Shown piece by piece: positions 16,099 through 26,300 of a stretch of DNA of 64,000 bases; the stretch's first letter is position 1; each line of letters opens with the position of its first letter. Under the pieces are notes generated by a model. That model was not told the DNA's origin. It was given only the letters and a program-made list of their open reading frames with translations, and did no database searches. The stretch is from Brevundimonas sp. M20. Lineage in GTDB: Bacteria; Pseudomonadota; Alphaproteobacteria; Caulobacterales; Caulobacteraceae. The stretch lies in the NCBI RefSeq assembly GCF_006547065.1, contig NZ_CP041243.1, positions 2,991,001 to 3,055,000 of the forward strand, read 5' to 3'. The position numbers and the translations under genes are program-made.

Positions 16099-18644
16099 AA
16101 GGCCACCCGCAGGGTCGCCGAGATCGTGCGCGGAGCGCCGACCGAAGCGAAGGGCTGGCTGTAACCCAGGGTGCCCGGGGTCGCCGAAGCGCGGGTGCCG
16201 AGGTTGGCGTAGTAGTTCTCGTCGAAGACGTTGTCGGCGTTGATCTGGACGAAGGTGCCTTCGTAGCCGAAGGGCGCCAGATCGATGCGGACGTTGGCGT
16301 CGACGGTGGTGAAGGCGTCAACCTTCATGTCGTTGACGTCGGTGACCCAACGCTCGCCGGTGTACTTGGCCTGCAGGCCGGCTTCGAGCCAGTTGGTGAA
16401 CTCGTAGTTCACGCGAGCCGCGAACATCCATTCCGGCGTTTCCACCAGTTCCTTGCCCTTGGTGGGCAGGATGTTCGGGGTCGTGCCGGTGTAGCTGTAG
16501 ATGTAGTCGTCCTGCAGCTCGGTCTGCATGTAGGTGGCCGAAGCGTAGAGGCTCAGGGCCTCGATCGGCGACCAGCCCAGCGAACCTTCAACGCCCCAAC
16601 GCTCAACCGAACCGACGTTGCGGTCCACGAAGGTGCCGAGGTCTTCGTCGAAGGTGTTGACGATGCGGTTGTCTTCGTTGTTGGCGAAGACCGACGCCGT
16701 GCCGACCAGGGTCGACGAGCTGTAGCGGTAGCCGACGTCGAAGTTCTGGCCCTTCTCGGGTTGAACGCCCGGGGCGGCCAGCGAACCGTCGGCCTGACGG
16801 GCGACGATGTACAGGCTGTCCGTACGCGGAGCCGACAGGGTTTCAGCGTACGAAACGTACACCGAGTGGCCTTCGCCGAAGCGGAAGCTGGCGCCCAGGT
16901 TCGGCAGGATGTCGTCGAACTTCACTTCACGTTGGTACGGAGCGACGTACTGGGTGGTGCCGCGACCGGCGAAGGTCACGTTACCGTTGGCCAGCGGGGC
17001 GTTCGGCACTTCGGTGGTGCACAGGACGTTCGACGAGGCGTTCTGCGAGTAGCAGTACTGGTTCAGCTCACGACGGAAGAACGGGGCGCGGACGCCGACG
17101 TTGATGGTCAGGGCGTCGTCCAGGAACTGGCCGCGGTATTCCAGCGAGAACTGGTTCAGTTCCGCGATCGACAGACGGTCACGGGTACGCAGTTCGTAGC
17201 CGTCACGGTTGATGATGCGGTTGTTCTCGTCGTTACGGCCGGCGAACCAGTCGACGAAGCGCGGGTTCTGCGGGTTCGAACGGTTGATGCGGCCGTACTG
17301 GCCGGTCTGACGGTGACGACCGAAGTCCAGCGCATAGGCGAAGCGCAGGCGGTGATCGTCGTTCAGGTCCCAGATCAGCGAGCTGTTCAGGCCGTAGCGG
17401 TGCGTGTTGGTGTTGTTGGTGGCGTGGACGCGGACGCTGTCCAGGGTGTCGCCGTCGCCGTTCAGGTCGAAGCCGGCGGCGGCGGCGTTGACGCCACGCA
17501 GCAGGCGGTCGGTTTCCGACAGAACCGTCTGGCCGGTGCCGCCGTTGGCCAGGGTGTACTGGAACGACGGGTCAACCGTCAGGACAAGGCCGTCCATCAG
17601 GGTGAAGCGCGACTGACCGCGGATGTTGCCCGTGTTCGACGGGTTGATGCGCAGGCCGTAGAAGTTGCTGTTGCCCGACGGATCGACGTCGGCGACGCCG
17701 TTGCGGCCGGTGTAGCTGGCGGCGTTGGCGCCGACGACCGGGTACGGCAGGTAGGTGTCGTTGAAGTCGACATCCCAACCGCGCGGGTCGGTTTCGACTT
17801 GCGGCAGGATGGAACCGTCAGCGGTGCCGAGGTTCGGCCCGAGGTAGTTGTTGTTGCGGTTCTCGTTCCAGTGACCGGCCAGCGACAGGAAGTCGCCATT
17901 GTCGCCCAGCGGCTGATAGATGCGCGCGTTGAACTGGGTCTTTTGCAGGCTGCCGCGGCCCTTGAACTTGTCGTAGTCCTGACGCGAGACGGCGAACCAG
18001 GCCGAGGTGCCCCACGGGCCGAACTCGCCGGTGTTGAACAGGCCCATGAAGCGACGGTAGTCGAAGTCGCCGAACGAGGTCTGGAGCCAGCCGCCCATGT
18101 CGGCGGTCGGGCGCAGGGTCTGGTAGTTGATGGTGCCGCCGGTGGCCGCGGCGGTCGGGCTGTCGACGTCGGTCGAACCGGTGTTGACCGAGGCGCGCTC
18201 GATCAGTTCCGGGTCCAGCTGCTGGTTGGTGTACGACGAGTAGTTGCCGGTGTCGTTCAGCGGAATGCCGTCGAAGGTCAGCGACACGCGGGCGCCGTCG
18301 AAGCCGCGCAGGCGGATGTTGCCGCCCGACGAGCCATACGGATCGGTGTTGGTGAAGCTGAGGCCCGGAGTGACGTTCAGGGTCTGCAGGATCGTTTGAC
18401 CCGGGGTCTGGGTCGAGATGAACTCTTGGGTGACCGTGTTGCGCGTCTTGGCGACGGTTTCAGCGACGGCCAGACCGTCGATGTTGCGCTGGCCGCGCGC
18501 GCCCGTGACGACGACTTCGCCGAGGGTGGTCGCTTCGGTCGCTTCCGTACCGGTCGATTGAGCCGAGGCGGCGCCGGCGAGAAGCAGGCCGCTGAAGAGG
18601 GCGGTGGTCGCCCAGAACGCGCGTTTGCGGTTCGTCATAGTCAT
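16095..18644 (-). CDS. TonB-dependent outer membrane receptor
   Basis: The 849-residue protein has a signal peptide (cleavage near AASA-QS, residue 28), a TonB box-like LGEVVVTGARG, a plug domain (about 60-170, with RLRGFDGARVSLTFDGIPLND) and a 22-strand-type barrel ending in the C-terminal aromatic-rich strand TISATLRVAF. It imports a scarce substrate across the outer membrane with TonB energy. The ligand is not evident from the sequence. A Pho box with three 11-bp-spaced units lies about 100 bases upstream (18734-18762) and suggests phosphate-starvation control and possibly an organophosphate ligand. It is a single-gene unit with its own terminator. Confidence 0.93.
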   Translation of the reverse strand: MTMTNRKRAFWATTALFSGLLLAGAASAQSTGTEATEATTLGEVVVTGARGQRNIDGLAVAETVAKTRNTVTQEFISTQTPGQTILQTLNVTPGLSFTNTDPYGSSGGNIRLRGFDGARVSLTFDGIPLNDTGNYSSYTNQQLDPELIERASVNTGSTDVDSPTAAATGGTINYQTLRPTADMGGWLQTSFGDFDYRRFMGLFNTGEFGPWGTSAWFAVSRQDYDKFKGRGSLQKTQFNARIYQPLGDNGDFLSLAGHWNENRNNNYLGPNLGTADGSILPQVETDPRGWDVDFNDTYLPYPVVGANAASYTGRNGVADVDPSGNSNFYGLRINPSNTGNIRGQSRFTLMDGLVLTVDPSFQYTLANGGTGQTVLSETDRLLRGVNAAAAGFDLNGDGDTLDSVRVHATNNTNTHRYGLNSSLIWDLNDDHRLRFAYALDFGRHRQTGQYGRINRSNPQNPRFVDWFAGRNDENNRIINRDGYELRTRDRLSIAELNQFSLEYRGQFLDDALTINVGVRAPFFRRELNQYCYSQNASSNVLCTTEVPNAPLANGNVTFAGRGTTQYVAPYQREVKFDDILPNLGASFRFGEGHSVYVSYAETLSAPRTDSLYIVARQADGSLAAPGVQPEKGQNFDVGYRYSSSTLVGTASVFANNEDNRIVNTFDEDLGTFVDRNVGSVERWGVEGSLGWSPIEALSLYASATYMQTELQDDYIYSYTGTTPNILPTKGKELVETPEWMFAARVNYEFTNWLEAGLQAKYTGERWVTDVNDMKVDAFTTVDANVRIDLAPFGYEGTFVQINADNVFDENYYANLGTRASATPGTLGYSQPFASVGAPRTISATLRVAF

Positions 18645-18733
18645 CTATCCCCGATGAGTTGGGCGAAATGCCCGCCGGCCGGCGAGGGCCGGACGAAATC
18701 ACGCCCCCCTTAGGCGCGACGTCGGAAAGTGGG

Positions 18734-18762
18734 ACGACACTGATGTGACAGTGATATGACAA
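18734..18762 (-). promoter_or_regulatory. Pho box with three units upstream of the TonB receptor
   Basis: On the plus strand ACGACAC-TGAT-GTGACAG-TGAT-ATGACAA shows three 7-base units, each separated by the same 4 bases TGAT, giving 11 bp periodicity. The minus-strand reading (TTGTCAT, CTGTCAC) matches PhoB half-sites and points to the receptor gene. Confidence 0.7.
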
Positions 18763-18910
18763 GGCGCGGGGGTGGCCGGGGAGACACACCTTTGTTGCGG
18801 CGCACAATTGTGGATGAAATCCGATCCGTACCCGGACTGTGTCCACGAAGAGACTGTGCGCCCCCCACCGGGGCAGGATTGAGGCCCGGAAGATTTCAGC
18901 GCGGAAATGC

Positions 18911-18942
18911 AAAACCGCCGGCCCTCTTTCGAGGACCGGCGG
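18911..18942 (-). terminator. Terminator of the OmpA-family gene
   Basis: The arms CCGCCGG (18915-18921) and CCGGCGG (18936-18942), extended inward by CCTC/GAGG, form a hairpin 34 bases after the stop; on the minus strand TTTT follows (18911-18914). Confidence 0.88.
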
Positions 18943-18975
18943 CTCTGTAGTGCTGCCTTGTCGGCGACTTCCGGA

Positions 18976-20154
18976 TTAACGGAAGTTGATGCCGATGGTG
19001 GCGCGACGGTTGAGCGGCTCACGCACGCCGTCGGCGGTGGCGCGGGCCAGCTCGGTTTCACCCTTGCCGTCCAGCGAGATCACGCCGCCGTTGACGCCCT
19101 GGGCGACCAGGGCGTCAGCCACGGTGCGCGAACGACGGTTCGACAGGCCGATGTTGTACGCCGCCGAACCCGAGGTGTCGGCGTGGCCGACGATCAGGAT
19201 GCGCGTCGGACGACCCGACTTGGCGTAGTTGGCGGCCTGCGTGACCACCGACTGGGCTTCGGCCGTCAGGTCCGAGCGATCCCAGTCGAAGTACACCACG
19301 AACTCACGGTTCGCCTGCACCGGCGGAGGCGGCGGGGGCGGAGGAGGCGGCGGCGGGGGCGGCGGAGGCGGGGGCGGCGGGGGCGGCGGGGGCGGCGGAA
19401 GCGGAGCTTCATCCGCGCCGAACGCATAGCGCAGGCCCAGCGAGATGGTGTGGCTGTCGTCGTAACGACCGGCGAACGGACCCACCAGCGACGCGTCGGC
19501 CGGGACCGACACGAAGGTGTTGAACTCCATGTTCGACATCAGATAGCGGTAGGTCAGGTCCAGATGGGCCCGATCACCGATCGCCCAGGCCAGGCCGGCG
19601 ATGGCTTGCGCCGCCAGCTTGGTCGAGGTGTCGTCCGCGCCGACGCCGGTGGTGCGGCGACCGCCCAGGGTGCCGATGAACTTGGTGTCGACGATGTTCA
19701 CACCGGCGCCCAGGCCGATGAACGGACGCAGCGCCCACGACTCGTCGCCGAAGTCGTAGATCACATTGGCCATGAACGTCGTGGCGGAGATTTCGCCCGA
19801 CGGGTTTTCGCAGGCGCCGGCGGCCGGAACCACGTTGCAGACGCCGGTCGGAACGTTGCCGTTCGGGTTGGTGACCGCGCCGAGCTCGCCGGAGTCACGG
19901 TAGCCGCCTTCGAGTTCCACGCGCCAGTTCTGGTCGAACCGGTAGCCCAGACGGGCGAAGGCCGCCCACGAATCGTCGACTTCGAAGTCCCATTGCGGAC
20001 CCGTCGTCGTCGACGTCAGTTCCAGATCGTCAACGGTGTGGTAACCGGCGTCAATCGCACCGTACCAGCCGTTCGGCTCGGCCGCGGCGACACCGGCCGA
20101 CAGGGCGAGGGCCCCGGCGGCGCTCGACGCCAGAATGAAAGTCTTAACGCGCAT
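18976..20154 (-). CDS. OmpA-family outer membrane protein with polyproline linker
   Basis: The 392-residue protein has a signal peptide (cleavage near AAA-EPNGWY), an N-terminal 8-strand beta-barrel (about 25-250, WYGAIDAGY to SLGLRYAFG), a linker of 26 consecutive prolines, and a C-terminal OmpA domain (about 285-392) with YFDWDRSDLT, GHADTSGSAAYNIGLSNRR and the ring-binding NRRATI, which binds peptidoglycan. It ties the outer membrane to the wall. The proline tract (19321-19398) is uninterrupted CCN codons and could vary in length. Strong terminators bound the gene on its 3' side, and it stands between the receptor and RTX protease genes, all on the same strand but separately terminated. 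Confidence 0.95.
   Translation of the reverse strand: MRVKTFILASSAAGALALSAGVAAAEPNGWYGAIDAGYHTVDDLELTSTTTGPQWDFEVDDSWAAFARLGYRFDQNWRVELEGGYRDSGELGAVTNPNGNVPTGVCNVVPAAGACENPSGEISATTFMANVIYDFGDESWALRPFIGLGAGVNIVDTKFIGTLGGRRTTGVGADDTSTKLAAQAIAGLAWAIGDRAHLDLTYRYLMSNMEFNTFVSVPADASLVGPFAGRYDDSHTISLGLRYAFGADEAPLPPPPPPPPPPPPPPPPPPPPPPPPPPVQANREFVVYFDWDRSDLTAEAQSVVTQAANYAKSGRPTRILIVGHADTSGSAAYNIGLSNRRSRTVADALVAQGVNGGVISLDGKGETELARATADGVREPLNRRATIGINFR
19321..19398 (-). repeat. Tract of 26 proline codons in the OmpA-family gene
   Basis: Twenty-six successive triplets on the plus strand are NGG (mostly CGG, with GGG and AGG), encoding 26 prolines on the minus strand. The near-simple sequence is a candidate for slippage. 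Confidence 0.9.
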
Positions 20155-20308
20155 TGGTGGATGCCCTCCGCAGCCAAAATGAATTCGGACGGCGTTTGAG
20201 CCGCCGCTAAGCTTTCATAACAGCCCATTTCCCCGAGGTCGAGCCGGACTATGGCGGAACAATGTTCAGCGTGACCGCAAGGTTACAGCCGCCACGGGTA
20301 GAACGAAG

Positions 20309-20339
20309 CACGCCCGACGGTACGGGTCCGTCGGGCGTG
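20309..20339 (-). terminator. Probable terminator of the RTX protease gene
   Basis: A perfect 12 bp stem (CACGCCCGACGG at 20309-20320 and CCGTCGGGCGTG at 20328-20339) with a 7-base loop lies 59 bases after the stop. The following minus-strand bases (CTTCGTTC) form only a weak T tract. Confidence 0.65.
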
Positions 20340-20397
20340 AATCCGGATCGGCGACCGGAGTGGACAAGGCGGGAGCGATGCTCCCGCATTACCCGCT

Positions 20398-23300
20398 TCA
20401 GGCCCAGGGGTCGTGGGCGCTGAAACCGTCCGGAAGATGCTCTGCCTGCAGGAGCTGCGGCCCGTGCGGTCCCTGGATCACCAGCGGATCGTCGGACCAC
20501 AGGGAGACCGTCGGCAGCTTGACGAAGTCGCTTCCGAACACGTCTTCGTCCGGCTGGCCCGGCAGGACCAGCGGCTCGTCGCCGCCGGAAACGAGGAAGT
20601 CATCATGCGAGACGGGCTGCACCTGCGGCCCCGCCTCGACGACCTTCTCGCCCGCCATTCCCGGCAGGACCTGGGGCCCGACCTCGAGGATCTTGTCAGC
20701 AGCGAGGGCCGGCAGGGTTTGCGGGCCCGCCTCGGCCTCCTTGTCGCCCGCCAGGGTCGGCAGGACGAACAGGTCATCCTCCAGAGCCGGCAGGACGAAG
20801 TGATCGCCATGGATGTCCTTGCCCGTGACGGTCGCCGCTTCCGGCGCGCCCGGGATGGGGGACGTCAGGGTCTGGGTCGAGCCGTCGCCGAAGCGCAGGG
20901 TCTCGATGCTGCTCAGCAGCAGCGAACCGTCGCGACCCGGAGTATTGTCCACGACGCGGTAGCCCGCCCCCTCGACGGTGATGGTGTACTGACCCGCCGT
21001 GCCGGCAAGCACGACGGTGTCGTTGCCCAGCCCGCCCTGGAGGGTGTCATTGCCGCCACCGCCGCGCAGGACGTCATCCCCCGCGCCGCCGACGATGAGG
21101 TTGTTCAGGCTGTTGCCCGTGCCGGTGAAATTGCCCGTGCCGCCGAAGATCAGGTTCTCGACATTGGCGCCCAGGGTGTAGGTCAGGATACGGGCGTCGA
21201 CGGTGTCGTTGCCCGCCCCGGCGGCCTCGATGACCGTGTCGGCGACCTGCAGGATGTAATAGTCGTCGCCGTCGCCGCCGTAGAGCTCGTTGGCCGCGCC
21301 GGAACCGCCGATCAGGATGTCGTTGCCGCCCAGCCCCAACAGAACGTCGCGTTGGGCGCCGCCGCGGATGGTGTTGCCGCCGGCGTTGCCGACGCCGGTG
21401 AAGGTTCCCGTCCCGGTGTAGGTGAGGTTTTCGACATTGGCCGACAGGTTCACCTGGAACAGGGCGGTCAGGACCGTATCGACGCCCTCACCGGCCAGCT
21501 CCACGATCGAATCCGAGCGGTGCTCGACGATGTAGGTGTCGTTGCCCGTGCCGCCGTAGAGCTCGTTCGGCACATCACCGCCGCCGGAGATGGTGTCGTC
21601 GCCGGCGCCACCGATGATGACGTCACGGCCCGCGCCGCCCGACAGGACGTTGGCGCCCCCATTGCCGATCAGCAGATCGTTGAAGGCCGAACCGGTCAGG
21701 TTCTCGATCGACTGGAAGGTGTCCACGCCGCCGTCGCCGTCGTTGGAGGCGGTGTTGGTGTCCAGACGGGCCGTCACCGCGCCCGCCGCGAGGCTGTAGT
21801 CGGCGGTGTCATTGCCGGAGCCGCCGATCAGGGTGTCGGCGCCGCCGCGGCCGCGCAGGATGTCATCGCCGACGCCGCCGGTCAGGACGTTGTCCAGAGC
21901 ATTGCCGCCAGCGGTGAAGTTGCCCGTCCCGGTGTAGGTCAGGTTCTCGATATTGGCGCCCAGGTTGTAGCCGGTCAGGGTCGCGGTGATGACGGTATCG
22001 ATTCCCTGGCCCGCGTTCTCGATGACCGTATCGGCCACATCGAGCATGTAGGTGTCGTCACCCACGCCGCCATAAAGCTCGTTGGCCGCGCCTGCGCCGC
22101 CGTACAGGACGTCATCGCCCGCCCCGCCGATCAGGGTGTCGCGCAGGGCGCCGCCGCGGATCACGTTGTTCTGGGCGTTGCCGACGCCGGTGAAGGTTCC
22201 GGTTCCGGTATAGACCAGTTCCTCGATGTTGGCGGCCATGTTGATCTGGAACAGGGACGACCGGATGGTGTCGTAGCCCTCGCCCGCGCTTTCGACGATC
22301 GAGTCCGAGCGGTGTTCGACGATGTAGGTGTCGTTGCCCAAACCGCCGTACAGCTCGTTCGGCACATCGCCGCCGCCGGAAATGGTGTCGTCGCCGGCGC
22401 CGCCGATGATGACGTCACGGCCCAGACCGCCCGACAGGATGTTGTTCCCGGCGTCGCCGACCAACAGATCGTTGAAGGCCGAGCCGGTGATGTTCTCGAT
22501 CGAGGTGAAGGTGTCGGCGCCGCCGTCACCGTCGTTCGAGGCCGACTGGGTGTCGATCCGCGCCGTGACGCCCGCCGTCGCGCCGGAATAGTCCGCGGTG
22601 TCGCTGCCCGCGCCGCCGTTCAGGACGTCCGCGCCCGCACCGCCGGCCAGAACATCGTCGCCGTCCGCGCCGTTCAGGGTGTCATTGCCGCCGAAACCGT
22701 ACAGGCGGTCATTGGTGGCCGCACCGCTAAGGGTCTCGCCGGCATTGGCGCCGATGAGGGTGATCCCGCCCAGGGCGCTGACCGCCAGTTCGACGCCGGC
22801 GAAGCGCAGGCGCTCGATGTTGGTCAGGGTATCGACGCCATCCGAGCTGGTCACGGTGACCGTGCCGCCGCTGGACGTCACGCTGTAGGACACGCCGCCG
22901 ACCGCGAAGGCCGCGGTGTCGGCGCCCGCGCCGCCGTTGATGGTGTCCGAACCGGCGCCGCCGGTGATCACATCGTCGCCGTCGCCGCCGTTGATGGCGT
23001 CATTGCCCGCAGCGCCGTCGATGACGTCAGCGCCGGCGCCGCCTTCGATCTGGTCGTTGAAGGCCGTGCCGTTGATGGTGTCGGCGTTCGCGGTGCCGGC
23101 GAAATACTGGCCGCCGCCCGCGCCCACGATCAGGGTGCCGTCAGCGAAGCGCAGGTACTCGACCTGGCTCAGGATGTCCGTGCCGTCCGGACCGACCACC
23201 TGCCAGGCGCCCGACGGGATCTGGTTGATGGTGGACTGGGCGATCGTGCCGCTGAAGACCGCCGTGTCCGTGCCCGCGCCGCCGTTGATCGTGTCATTGC

Positions 23301-26300
23301 CCGCGCCGCCGGTGATGACGTCGTCGCCGTCGCCGCCGTTGATGGCGTCGTTGCCCGCCGCGCCGTTGACCGTGTCGTCGCCGGCGCCGGCGTTGATCTC
23401 ATCATTGAAGGCGGTGCCGGTGAGGCTGTCCGCATTCGCCGTACCGGTGAACAACTGCCCGCCGCCGGCGCCGACGATGAGGGTGCCGTCGGTGAACCGC
23501 AGATACTCGACGTTCGTAAGGGTGTCCGTGCCGTCCGGACCGGTGACCGTGGTGGTCGGCCCGTTGGTCGAGACGCCGGACTGGGCGATCGTGCCGCTGA
23601 AGACGGCGGTGTCGATGCCGTCGCCGCCGTTGATGGTGTCGTTGCCCAGACCACCGTTGATGACATCGTCGCCGGCCAGGCCGTTGATCACGTCATCGTT
23701 CGATGTGCCGTTCAGCGTGTCGGCGTTCGCAGTCCCTTCGATCGGTTCCGACGCCTGGACCGGATTGCCGGCGATATCGAACAGGCCGTTGGAGAACTGC
23801 AGGCGCTCCACATTGGTCAGGGTGTCCGTGCCCTCAGGGCCGGTGATGGTGGTGACGCCGTTCGAGGTGCTGATGGTGTAGGACGACCGAAGACCCGCAT
23901 AGACGACCGTATCGAGGCCGTCGCCGCCGTTCATGACGTCATCACCCAGGCCGCCATTCAGGGTGTCATTGTCGGCGCCGCCGTTCAGGGTGTCACGTCC
24001 GACGCCGCCGGTGAGCACGTCATTGCCCGCGTCGCCGTTCAGGGTCCCGCCGGCCTCGATCAGCGGCTGCACCGGCTGCCCCGGCACGGAGACGTGCAGG
24101 GTGTATGTGCCGCCGGCCGCCGGCGCCGTGGTCCCGAAGCCGCCCACGCCGCCGCCCGAGGCGTACTCTCCGACCTGGATGTAGTAGGTGCCGGGCGTGG
24201 TCACGGTGTAGGTCAGCCGTGAATCGGTCGCCGCCCCGCCGTCGGAGGCGTCGTCGTCGTTCGAGGCCACCTCAGCCCCCTCGGCGTTGAAGAGGCGCAA
24301 GGTCGAATCGAAGTTGGCGTTGTCGATGTCGATGACGATCGCCGCGCCCCCTTCATTGACGGTGAAGGCGTAATATTCGAGGCCGCCATGGGTCGTCGCC
24401 ACCACGGTGGAGTGCGGCACCGTGCCGGCGTTGGCCACACCGGCGCGAGCGCCCAGGTCAAACGTGCCGGTCAGCGAAACAGCCGTCTGCTGGGTCGCGT
24501 TGGCGGTGAAGCGATCCTTCACGACGTCCGGCGCGCCGCCGGAAATGCCGGGCGCGCCGGCGAACAGCTGATCGTCGCCGCCGCCGCCGTTCAGCGTATC
24601 GACCCCGCCGCCGCCACGGATGATGTTGGCGTTCGCATCCCCGGTGATGGTGTCGGAATAGGCGGTGCCGGTGACGTTCTCGACGCTCACCAGCGTGTCC
24701 GACCCGGCGCCCCCGCCGGCCAGCCCCTGGGCGAGGTCGACCGTGATGCTGGCCCCCGCACCCGAATAGTCAGCCGTATCGTTGCCGGCGCCGCCGTTCA
24801 GGGCGTCGTCGCCCAGACCGCCGATGAGGATGTCATTGCCTTCGCCGCCGTTCAGATTGTCATTGCCGCTGCCGCCGTCGAGATAATCATCGCCGACCAG
24901 ACCGTTGATGGTGTCATTGCCGCCGAGGCCGCCGAGCGTATCGCCCAGCGCGGAGCCGTTGATCGTCTCATTGGTGAGATCGCCGCCGACCACCAGACCA
25001 CCCGTCGGGGCGGCCGCGATCGTCTGGTCCGAGAACTGGAGGAACTCGACGTTGGTGATGGTCACCGGCGGCAGACCGTTCGCGGTCACGGTGCCGACCT
25101 GGCCGTTCCAGGTAATGGTGTAGTCAGCGCGCGCCCCGGTGAAGACCACGGTGTCTGATCCCAGACCGCCGTCGATCACATCCGCGCCGCCGCCGCCCCG
25201 GATGATATTGTCGGCCGAGTTGCCGCGAATGGTGTCCGCGCCCGAGCCGCCGATCACGTTCTCGATGGTCACACCGACCGCGATCGAGACGTTGCCGACC
25301 ATGCCGCCGACATTGGAGAACGCGCCCTGACGCAGGTCGATAACCTGATTCTGGAAGTAGCCGGAGAAGTCGAAGGTATCGATACCCCCGGCATCCCAGA
25401 CAGCGAAGATCAGCGGACTGCCCGCCGTGGTGACCGAGAACCACGGCTGACCGGCGTTCGAGTTGAAACCGTAAACGGTGTCACCGGTCCGGGTGGTCGT
25501 ATTGACCCCGTACAGACGCTGGACCGCCGCGATGTCGTCGAGCAACGGCGCCGAGGCATAGTAGGTCTGACCCGTGCCGTTGAGGCGGAAGTCAGCGCCG
25601 GTTTCCCGCTCGCTGAAGTAGCTCATCACCGTGTACTGGCGAGAGTCCTCGAAATAGATGGCGTTCGCCGAGTAGGTGATCGAGACGCCGGCCGAGGCGT
25701 TGTAGGTGGCCGGGTGGCTGAGGCCGATGGCGTGGCCGATCTCGTGCAGCAGGGTCTGGGTGCCGTAGCCATAGAGGATCGGGCTGGCGTTGTAGCTGAG
25801 CGAGCTGTTGATCCAGACGTCGCCCTGAACGGCATTGGCGCCGGTCGGACCGGGCATGGCGCCCGGCAGATAGGCGAAGGCCGCCGCACCGTCCTGGCCG
25901 GAGGCGTAGTTGCCGAACAGAATGGTGGCGTTATTCGAGTACTGGCTACCGGCGTCGGTCACGCGGGTGAACGTGATGTTCGCCACATCCGACCAGGCCT
26001 GCAGCGACTGGATCGCCACGGAGATCTGCTGGGCCGAAAACTGGCTGAAGCCCGTGGTGTCGGTCGGCATGGTGGTGACCGAGGCGCGGAAGGCGAAGGT
26101 CACCGTCGCGGCCTGACCGAGGCCGGCGGCCCAGCTGGTGTTGGAGCGGGTGATCTGCTCGCCGGCGCCCCCGGGCGTGAGCGAAGGCTTGTCGTTGGGG
26201 CCTGAACCGCCGCGATCATCACTGTTCAGGATCGCGCCGAGGCCGCCTTCACCGTTGGAGACCACGCCATGGAAGCGCGCGCAGCAACCGCACACCTGGT

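Larger units (their letters stand above)
18645..18975. other. 331 bp intergenic region: receptor promoter and OmpA terminator
   Basis: No gene is visible here. It holds the Pho box at 18734-18762 for the receptor and the OmpA-gene terminator at 18911-18942. The rest shows no structure I can interpret. Confidence 0.7.

Noticed and set aside
16761..18713. Open frame of 650 codons on the plus strand opposite the TonB receptor
   Set aside because: The composition (Val, Arg, Ala, Gly) is typical of antisense frames here; the receptor on the minus strand has signal peptide, plug and barrel.
20413..24222. Open frame of about 1270 codons on the plus strand opposite the RTX protease gene
   Set aside because: It mirrors the RTX repeats: the GGxGxD codons give an open antisense frame of Val/Ala/Gly/Asp-rich sequence without any domain. 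The minus-strand gene has clear protease and RTX motifs.
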